Source of the DNA: Micavibrio sp.
GTDB lineage: Bacteria > Pseudomonadota > Alphaproteobacteria > Micavibrionales > Micavibrionaceae
NCBI GenBank assembly: GCA_027066695.1
Contig: JAMONE010000159.1
Location: 1 to 9,196 of the forward strand
Direction: 5' to 3'
DNA length: 9,196 nt
The notes beneath the pieces were generated by a model. That model ran no database searches and was not told where the DNA came from. It saw only the letters and a program-made list of their open reading frames with translations. The position numbers and the translations under genes were made by a program. Shown in pieces: positions 6,682-9,196 of the stretch (position 1 is the stretch's first letter; each line of letters begins with the position of its first letter).

Positions 6682-9196
6682 ATGTCAGAGCGTTATAATA
6701 TTAAAGAGACAGAAACCAAATGGCGCAAAATCTGGGCGCAAAATGATAGTTTTTCTGTAACCGAGGATAGCTCTAAGCCTAAATATTATGTGCTAGAGAT
6801 GTTCCCCTATCCATCTGGGCGCATCCATGTTGGCCATGTTCGTAACTATACGCTTGGCGATGTTGTGGCGCGTTATAAATTTGCGCAGGGCTTTAATGTT
6901 ATGCATCCTATGGGCTGGGATGCTTTTGGACTTCCTGCGGAAAATGCAGCAATTGAGAACAACGAGCATCCAGCAAAATGGACACACGAGAATATCGCCT
7001 CTATGCGCGAGCAGTTAAAAGCCATGGGGCTTTCGATTGATTGGAGTAGGGAGTTCGCCACTTGCGATCCTGAATATTACGCGCATGAGCAACGTATGTT
7101 CCTGAAATTCCTTGAGCGCGGCATAGCTTATCGCAAAGAATCAGTAGTTAACTGGGATCCAGTTGATAATACCGTACTGGCTAATGAGCAAGTGATTGAT
7201 GGCTGTGGCTGGCGAACAGGCGCGGCTGTAGAGCGCCGAAAGCTTAATCAATGGTTTCTAAAAATCACCGATTATGCAGAAGAATTATTATCCTCGCTTG
7301 ATAATCTTGATCGCTGGCCTGAAAAAGTACGGCTAATGCAAGAAAACTGGATTGGTAAATCCGTTGGCTTGCAGTTTAAGTGGGATATTGTTGGCCGCGA
7401 TGATAAAATAGAAGTCTACACAACCCGCCCTGATACTTTGTTCGGAGCGTCTTTTATTGCTCTTGCGCCAGAACATCCAATGGCTAAAGAACTAGCAAAT
7501 GGCAAGGATGGCTATGATGAATTTGTTAAACAATGCCAAGCTAACGGCACATCCGAGGCCGCCATAGAGCAAGCCGAGAAAATCGGGTTTGATACAGGGT
7601 TCAAAGCAACTCACCCATTATTAGGGCGCGAAGTACCTATATATATAGCAAATTTTGTTTTGATGGATTATGGCACAGGTGCAATATTTGGCGTTCCTGC
7701 GCATGATCAGCGTGATTTTGATTTTGCTAGTAAATATGGCTTGGATATTCTCCCCGTTGTCATCTCGAGCGAAGCCGAGAGATCTTTAGATCCCTCCATT
7801 ACAGTCGGGAGGACAATAAAAGAAGCCTACACAGGCGAGGGCAAGCTTGCTAATTCACAGTTTTTGGATGACCTATCTATAGAAGATGCTCAAAAATCTG
7901 TCATAGCTAAATGCGAGGAAAACGGCACTGGCTTTGGCACTACGCAATATCGCTTGCGCGATTGGGGGATATCGCGTCAACGTTACTGGGGTTGTCCTAT
8001 TCCTATCATATATTGTGAAGATTGCGGCGCTGTGCCTGTTCCTGAAGATCAACTCCCCATTACTCTGCCCGAAGATGTTAGTTTTGATAAGGCTGGCAAC
8101 CCGCTAGATCATCACCCGACATGGAAAGACGTAGACTGCCCATCATGCGGCAAAGCATCCATACGCGAAACTGATACATTCGATACATTTTTTGAGAGTA
8201 GCTGGTATCAGTTCCGCTATTGCGATCCGCATAATGAGAGCTTGCCTGTAGCAAAAGATAAAGCCGCTTACTGGCTGCCAGCTAACGGCGGAGTAGATCA
8301 ATATATCGGCGGTGTAGAACACGCAGTGCTTCACTTATTATATGCACGATTTTTCACCAAAGCCATGCGCGATTGCGGATTTGTCGAAAGCAACGAGCCA
8401 TTTAAGGGGCTGTTTACTCAAGGCATGGTTACGCATGAGACTTATAAGGATGAAAACGGTAAATGGATTCTTCCGACCGATGCTATTCAAGATGAAGATG
8501 GTGAGTGGAAACATATTGAAACTGGCGCACCAGTAACTATTGGCGCGATAATAAAGATGTCGAAATCCAAAAAGAACGTTATCGACCCCGAAGAGATTAT
8601 GGACAAATACGGCGCGGACGCTGCGCGTTTGTTCATCCTTTCCGACTCCCCGCCAGAGCGTGATCTTGAATGGACGGAAAGCGGTATTGAAGGCGCGTGG
8701 CGTTTTATTAATCGAGTATATAACGCAATCACCGCGCTTGAGCTTAAAGAGGGCGATGAAAGCAAGGCCTCCGATAAAGCCAAAGAGCTGCGCCGTTTGA
8801 CTCATAAAACCATAAAGGGCGTAAGCACAGCTATAGAAGATTTTGCCATGAACAAGGCCGTGGCTTTGTTACGTGAATTTTATAACGGCTTTACTTCGTT
8901 TAAGCCTGCCGATGATGGCGATCACTTTGCTTTATCAGAGGCAGTAAATGCCTTCGTGATTATGATTAACCCAATTATGCCGCATTTGGCGGAAGAGCTT
9001 TGGCTGAATTTAGGCCATGAAACAATGCTGGTTGATCAAGAATGGCCAAAATATGATGAAAAGCTTATCGTTACTGACAGCGTTACAATCGCTGTGCAAG
9101 TAAATGGTAAGGTGCGTGCAACAATTACTTTGCCAGCCAATGCCGACCAAAACCAAGCGCAAGAGATAGCTCTAGCAGAAGCAAAAGTACAAAAAG
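6682..9196 (+). CDS. leuS: Leucine--tRNA ligase (3' partial)
   Basis: Class I aminoacyl-tRNA synthetase that charges tRNA-Leu with leucine using ATP, and hydrolyses mischarged tRNA. The frame stays open to the right edge: 838 residues are visible of an expected 850-870, so only the C-terminal end is missing. Motifs: the HIGH-type signature HVGH at 49-52; CP1 editing domain with the Thr-rich TTRPDT (T252) and HDQRD ending in D345; a ZN-1 zinc site with intact C445/C448 and C486/C489; RLRDWGISRQRYWG; the tRNA-specificity segment DTFDTFFESSWY; GGVEHAVLHLLYARF; KMSKS at 625-629; the anticodon-binding helices; and the start of the C-terminal domain (VQVNGKVRA). KMSKS lies about six residues later than in the E. 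coli enzyme, and the extra length sits in a loop after D345 (residues 359-379) encoded by a palindromic element. The start ATG, 5 bases after the upstream stop, has no clear Shine-Dalgarno, so translational coupling is likely. Confidence 0.97.
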   Translation, partial: MSERYNIKETETKWRKIWAQNDSFSVTEDSSKPKYYVLEMFPYPSGRIHVGHVRNYTLGDVVARYKFAQGFNVMHPMGWDAFGLPAENAAIENNEHPAKWTHENIASMREQLKAMGLSIDWSREFATCDPEYYAHEQRMFLKFLERGIAYRKESVVNWDPVDNTVLANEQVIDGCGWRTGAAVERRKLNQWFLKITDYAEELLSSLDNLDRWPEKVRLMQENWIGKSVGLQFKWDIVGRDDKIEVYTTRPDTLFGASFIALAPEHPMAKELANGKDGYDEFVKQCQANGTSEAAIEQAEKIGFDTGFKATHPLLGREVPIYIANFVLMDYGTGAIFGVPAHDQRDFDFASKYGLDILPVVISSEAERSLDPSITVGRTIKEAYTGEGKLANSQFLDDLSIEDAQKSVIAKCEENGTGFGTTQYRLRDWGISRQRYWGCPIPIIYCEDCGAVPVPEDQLPITLPEDVSFDKAGNPLDHHPTWKDVDCPSCGKASIRETDTFDTFFESSWYQFRYCDPHNESLPVAKDKAAYWLPANGGVDQYIGGVEHAVLHLLYARFFTKAMRDCGFVESNEPFKGLFTQGMVTHETYKDENGKWILPTDAIQDEDGEWKHIETGAPVTIGAIIKMSKSKKNVIDPEEIMDKYGADAARLFILSDSPPERDLEWTESGIEGAWRFINRVYNAITALELKEGDESKASDKAKELRRLTHKTIKGVSTAIEDFAMNKAVALLREFYNGFTSFKPADDGDHFALSEAVNAFVIMINPIMPHLAEELWLNLGHETMLVDQEWPKYDEKLIVTDSVTIAVQVNGKVRATITLPANADQNQAQEIALAEAKVQK
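7757..7816. repeat. 60-bp imperfect palindromic element in frame within leuS
   Basis: Two 29-base arms (7757-7785 and 7788-7816) separated by TT: the left arm starts TTGTC and ends GATCT, the right arm starts AGATC and ends GACAA, and 20 of 29 positions are complementary. The left core CGAGCGAAGCCGAGAGATC has the look of dispersed palindromic repeats known from many bacterial genomes (recognised from memory, not searched). Sixty bases is exactly 20 codons and leaves the LeuRS frame open, encoding about residues 359-379, including SSEAERSLDPS. It falls in a surface-type variable loop between the CP1 motif HDQRD and EAYTG. No target duplication is evident at the edges. Confidence 0.65.

Noticed and set aside
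8338..8805. Minus-strand open frames opposite the 3' half of leuS
   Set aside because: They are shadows of conserved LeuRS catalytic-core sequence, including KMSKS, on the plus strand.

Overview
The window looks like chromosomal DNA of an AT-rich alphaproteobacterium; the order cannot be fixed from the sequence alone. The evidence is a DUF3576-type lipoprotein directly upstream of leuS (from memory, a pairing typical of Alphaproteobacteria), a PAS-histidine kinase whose dimerisation region has the style common in that class, an OmpC/porin_4-like outer-membrane porin and a ScsB-like DsbD. There is no tRNA, rRNA, CRISPR array, transposase or phage gene. The content is mostly housekeeping and cell-envelope genes, and I see no new multi-gene system.

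Layout. The 3' part of a GNAT acetyltransferase gene (+ strand, 5' end outside the window) converges on a minus-strand block. A short perfect palindrome lies in the 25-base gap between them. The minus-strand block, in transcription order, is a porin gene closed by a good intrinsic terminator, then a DsbD/ScsB-like thiol-disulfide reductase gene, then a soluble three-PAS histidine kinase gene 74 bases downstream that may be co-transcribed. A 289-base divergent intergenic region separates the porin gene from a plus-strand operon. It holds a plausible porin promoter and an arrangement of GCAAC/GTTGC repeats. The operon is a DUF3576 lipoprotein gene followed 5 bases later by leuS, which runs off the right edge about 20 codons before its expected end.

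Function. Porin, DsbD and the DUF3576 lipoprotein all act at the envelope: outer-membrane diffusion, electron delivery to periplasmic thiols, and an unknown lipoprotein role. LeuRS is cytoplasmic translation machinery. The kinase has no visible partner regulator, so its output is unknown.

The two points most worth attention are a 60-base imperfect palindrome lying in frame inside leuS, which resembles a dispersed palindromic repeat carried as coding sequence, and the start of the DsbD gene. The best-supported DsbD start is a TTG with a strong ribosome-binding site and an immediate signal peptide, rather than the upstream GTG or ATG.
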